Positions 61,040 through 64,000 of a DNA stretch of 64,000 nt are shown here, in pieces. Within the stretch, counting starts at the first letter, position 1. Each line of letters starts with the position of its first letter. Origin of the DNA: Ulvibacterium marinum (GTDB lineage Bacteria > Bacteroidota > Bacteroidia > Flavobacteriales > Flavobacteriaceae); assembly GCF_003626755.1 (NCBI RefSeq), contig NZ_RBCJ01000002.1:124001-188000 (forward strand). Direction: 5' to 3'. A program made the position numbers and the translations under genes. The notes below the pieces were generated by a model. The model was not told the DNA's origin. It made no database searches and saw only the letters and a program-made list of their open reading frames with translations.

Positions 61040-64000
61040 ATGAAAATGATTTCCTTCACTTATTTTTTGCGAACCATTTGTTTTGTTGGCATCCTTTCCA
61101 TGACAAATGTTGGTAAGGGGTTGTCGCAAAGTGAGGTTTCTTTTGACCATATAACCACCAATGAAGGGCTTTCCCAAAATGATATCAATTGTGTTTTTCA
61201 AGACAAACATGGCTTTATGTGGTTTGGAACACATGATGGCTTGAATAAGTTTGATGGTTATGATTTTACGGTTTATAACCCCGATACAAGTAATGAAGGA
61301 AGTATTAATAGCAATCTCATATACAATATTGTTGGGGATAGGAACAGTAACCTCTGGATTGGCACTACGGGTCGTGGGCTTAATTTTTTCGATAGATCTA
61401 CCGAATCTTTTCAAGCATTTACCCATGAGGAAGGCAATGTAGAAAGCTTGAGCAATGATCATATATCCGACTTGTTCATGGATCATAGGGATAGGCTGTG
61501 GATTGGAACGAACAGTGGACTCAACATGTTGGATTTAAACAAAGGTCTCGATTCCGTGGTATTTCAAAAATATCATTTGGAATATGCTTCATACCTCACG
61601 GGCTGGGATGGAAAATTGATATATGATGTTTTTGAGGACAATAGAAATCAGTTATATGTTGGGGGCGTAGGTGGTTTGTACAAGATGTCCAGGGACGAGA
61701 ATGGGGATATTTATTTTCGATCTTTGAATGAAGCTTTAGGGCTGCCCGAGGTCATTGTGAGCTGCATCGTGCAAGATAAGTTCGGAAGGCTCGTGGTAGG
61801 TACGGAAAATGGCCTTTTTATACAGGAAGGAGGGCATGACTTTGCCAAGGTACGCAAGCTAGCTGAAGGAAATTACAATACACTTCTCATTGACAACCAA
61901 GGAAACATATGGGGAGGCACCTATAACGGACTTCTTTATTTTGAGAATACTTCAGGAAATAAACCACCCGACCTTTTGGACAAGTTTATGTACGATCCCT
62001 TGGATGAAAATAGTATAAGCAAAAATATCATTAAATCCCTGTTTTTGGACCGTAGTGGTATTATTTGGGTAGGTACCAATGGAGGTGGCATCAACAAGTT
62101 TGACCCTGAACGAAAACAGTTTTTGCATGTCCGAAAGACCTTGGATTCCAAAAGCCTCAGTTATGATAAGATCAGGGCCATGTTTGAGGATAGTCGTGGG
62201 ACATTGTGGATTGGTACCGAAGGTGGGGGACTCAATATGTTGACCTCTGCGGAAAATAATCGATCCTATGACAACTTCAAGATTTTTCAATCCGTATCCA
62301 AACCCTTTGCGCTAGAAGAGATCGGGACAAAGGACAATAGAACATTACTAATCGGGGTCGAAGGCACTCCAGGGCTTTACCAACTTAATATTGATGATCC
62401 TGATAAAATTCAGGACAGTGATATTCATCCTTTTCCAGATGTGGCTCAAAGCGTCTTTACCCTTCTAAAGGACAGTGATGGTATTTTATGGGTTGGCACC
62501 TATGGAGGTGGTCTTCAACGATGGACACCTAAGGGGAATGATTTTGAAAAGGATATTTTCAGTCACAATACAGCAAATTCAGATGGTATTTCAAGCGATA
62601 TCATTCGCAATGTTTTCGAGGATAGCAAAGGTAATATCTGGATTGCTACAGGGAATGGATTGTGCAGATTGAATCGCTCCGAAAAGACCAAAATAAGGCC
62701 TCGTTTTGATGTTTTTAAGAATATACCGGGAAACCCGAGAAGCCTTAGCCATGATTATATTTTGGCCATATATGAGAGTAGTAAGGGAAACCTATGGATA
62801 GGAACTTTTGGAGGTGGGCTGAACAAATTTATTCCTTCGCATGACGGTGGCCCAGAGACCTTTATTTCCTATTCGGAATCAGACGGATTGCCTAACAATG
62901 TTATTAAAGGTATTTTGGAAGATGAAAATGGTAATCTTTGGCTATCTACAAACCAAGGTTTATCCAGATTCGATCCCAACAAAAAGGTTTTTACCAACTA
63001 TGATGTAAACGATGGTTTGCAGAGCAATGAGTTTCAGGAATTGGCCTGCTTAAAGAGAGCTGATGGGGAAATGCTTTTTGGTGGTGTAAATGGTTTCAAT
63101 TCCTTTTATCCTGATGATATTCAAGAAAATAAGTCCATGGCAGAAACGGTCATCACTGATTTTTTGATATCCAATAGATCTGTCCGGGTGGGTCAGAAAA
63201 TCAATGGTAGACCTATTTTGAAAAAGACCATTGCCCTCTCGGATGAAATTCGCCTGAAGTACAAGGAAAATAGTTTCTCCTTCGAATTTGCCGCACTTCA
63301 TTATGCGGCTCCCCGAAAAAATAAATTTGCCTACATGTTGGAAGGTTTTGATGAAGACTGGATAAAGACGTCTTCAAATAAACGCTTCGCTACCTATACA
63401 AATCTCGAACCGGGACTATATACGTTAAAAGTAAAGGCCTCAAATAACGATGGCCTCTGGGACCCTACTCCAACTGAAATGAAAATTAGGATAGTTCCAC
63501 CTTTTTGGCGTACACATGTGGCCTATGGTATTTATGGTTTGCTCGCCCTAGGTCTGCTTTGGCTTTTCTGGAGATACACATTTATACGCACCACGGAAAA
63601 ACACCAGTTGCAACTGGAACACATGGAAAAGGAGCAATACGAGGAACTACAAAGAGTTAAGCTGGAGTTTTTCACTAACATTTCCCATGAGTTCCGTACC
63701 CCGCTCACTCTGATAAAGGGTCCTTTGGAATATTTGCAAAAAAGTGGAAATAATTTGGCACAAAAAGCAGTTCAAGAGCAGTATACGCTTATGCACAAAA
63801 ACACGAATTATCTGCTCCGTTTGGTAAACCAGCTATTGGATTTTAGAAAAATCAATCAAGGTAAAATGCGATTGGTAGTACGAAACACGGATATCATTGC
63901 TTTTATAAAGGAAGTTATTGAACCCTTTCAGTTTTTGGCACTCAAAAAAATGATTCATCTGGAAATTGAGAGTTCCCATAAAAACCTTTTGTCTTGGTTT
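61040..64000 (+). CDS. Hybrid two-component system sensor (HTCS), 3' end outside window
   Basis: An open frame of 987 codons reaches the window edge. A signal peptide (1-29) precedes a reg_prop double beta-propeller with repeated units such as MWFGTHDGLNKFDG, LWIGTTGRGLNFFD, IWVGTNGGGINKFD and LWIGTFGGGLNKF, then a Y_Y_Y domain (about 740-815), a membrane span (about 828-848) and the HisKA domain with His883 in TNISHEFRTPLTLIKGPL. Known HTCS proteins continue with ATPase, receiver and AraC-type HTH domains. They sense oligosaccharides in the periplasm and switch on nearby utilisation loci, so it probably regulates the GH2/uronate genes or a locus to the right. Confidence 0.93.
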   Translation, partial: MKMISFTYFLRTICFVGILSMTNVGKGLSQSEVSFDHITTNEGLSQNDINCVFQDKHGFMWFGTHDGLNKFDGYDFTVYNPDTSNEGSINSNLIYNIVGDRNSNLWIGTTGRGLNFFDRSTESFQAFTHEEGNVESLSNDHISDLFMDHRDRLWIGTNSGLNMLDLNKGLDSVVFQKYHLEYASYLTGWDGKLIYDVFEDNRNQLYVGGVGGLYKMSRDENGDIYFRSLNEALGLPEVIVSCIVQDKFGRLVVGTENGLFIQEGGHDFAKVRKLAEGNYNTLLIDNQGNIWGGTYNGLLYFENTSGNKPPDLLDKFMYDPLDENSISKNIIKSLFLDRSGIIWVGTNGGGINKFDPERKQFLHVRKTLDSKSLSYDKIRAMFEDSRGTLWIGTEGGGLNMLTSAENNRSYDNFKIFQSVSKPFALEEIGTKDNRTLLIGVEGTPGLYQLNIDDPDKIQDSDIHPFPDVAQSVFTLLKDSDGILWVGTYGGGLQRWTPKGNDFEKDIFSHNTANSDGISSDIIRNVFEDSKGNIWIATGNGLCRLNRSEKTKIRPRFDVFKNIPGNPRSLSHDYILAIYESSKGNLWIGTFGGGLNKFIPSHDGGPETFISYSESDGLPNNVIKGILEDENGNLWLSTNQGLSRFDPNKKVFTNYDVNDGLQSNEFQELACLKRADGEMLFGGVNGFNSFYPDDIQENKSMAETVITDFLISNRSVRVGQKINGRPILKKTIALSDEIRLKYKENSFSFEFAALHYAAPRKNKFAYMLEGFDEDWIKTSSNKRFATYTNLEPGLYTLKVKASNNDGLWDPTPTEMKIRIVPPFWRTHVAYGIYGLLALGLLWLFWRYTFIRTTEKHQLQLEHMEKEQYEELQRVKLEFFTNISHEFRTPLTLIKGPLEYLQKSGNNLAQKAVQEQYTLMHKNTNYLLRLVNQLLDFRKINQGKMRLVVRNTDIIAFIKEVIEPFQFLALKKMIHLEIESSHKNLLSWF

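Noticed and set aside
1-64000. CRISPR arrays, insertion sequences, prophage or integrase genes
   Set aside because: No regularly spaced repeats, transposase, integrase or phage structural genes were seen on either strand.

Overview
The window reads as chromosome of a marine-type Bacteroidota, most likely a Flavobacteriaceae member (Zobellia/Maribacter/Arenibacter-like). The evidence is SusC/SusD pairs, a hybrid two-component sensor with reg_prop propellers, bacillithiol deacetylase BshB1, a fused ResB-CcsA cytochrome c maturation protein, many lipoprotein signals, start sites without Shine-Dalgarno, and Bacteroidetes promoters (TTTG, about 20 bp, TAnnTTTG; the clearest lies before tRNA-His). 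Assignment to a genus is inference.

Layout. 1-6.5 kb (minus): a VCBS/ASPIC lipoprotein cut by the window edge, a SusD/SusC pair and a LacI-family regulator, with an operator-like palindrome in front of susC. 6.9-12.1 kb (plus): a compact class I lanthipeptide locus with two precursor genes, each with its own promoter block and terminator, then LanC, a LanB glutamylation protein and a separate LanB elimination protein. No transporter or leader peptidase gene is present. 12.2-31.7 kb (mostly minus): a catabolic island with a RidA / D-threonine-aldolase-like / class III aminotransferase / 3-hydroxyacyl-CoA-dehydrogenase-like / M19 dipeptidase / ceramidase-like operon, a divergent AraC regulator, a second ceramidase-like gene with a MOSC gene, three lipoprotein sulfatases, an SSS symporter, a 33-residue membrane protein and a secreted PIG-L deacetylase. 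31.7-48.9 kb: mostly core genes (MscS channel, Maf, KdsC, DUF2520, ResB-CcsA, a plug-domain protein, MATE exporter, a Cys/Met-metabolism PLP enzyme, BshB1, a TPR histidine kinase, tRNA-His, M28 peptidase). 49.0-50.0 kb: a graveyard where an ECF sigma factor, a FecR anti-sigma factor and the last residues of a SusD protein survive as frameshifted relics, apparently the scar of a deleted sigma/FecR/SusCD locus. 50.2-64 kb: a uronate catabolic locus (KdgK, KdgA, UxaC, UxuA, SDR mannonate oxidoreductase) with a secreted RraA-like protein, an FAH-family enzyme, a frameshifted GH2 protein and the start of a hybrid two-component sensor that runs off the window.

How genes work together. UxaC, the SDR, UxuA, KdgK and KdgA form an unbroken route from glucuronate via fructuronate, mannonate, KDG and KDPG to pyruvate and glyceraldehyde-3-phosphate. 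In the 12-31 kb island, the ridA transcript and the ceramidase-2/MOSC transcript carry the same promoter-proximal element at identical spacing, on either side of the araC gene, so the AraC protein may control both. The substrate of that pathway is unknown; the gene content suggests a sulfated, N-acylated or D-amino-acid-containing compound.

The most interesting parts are the two-peptide lanthipeptide locus, the AraC-linked sulfatase/ceramidase-like/D-amino-acid island, and the sigma/FecR/SusD deletion scar.
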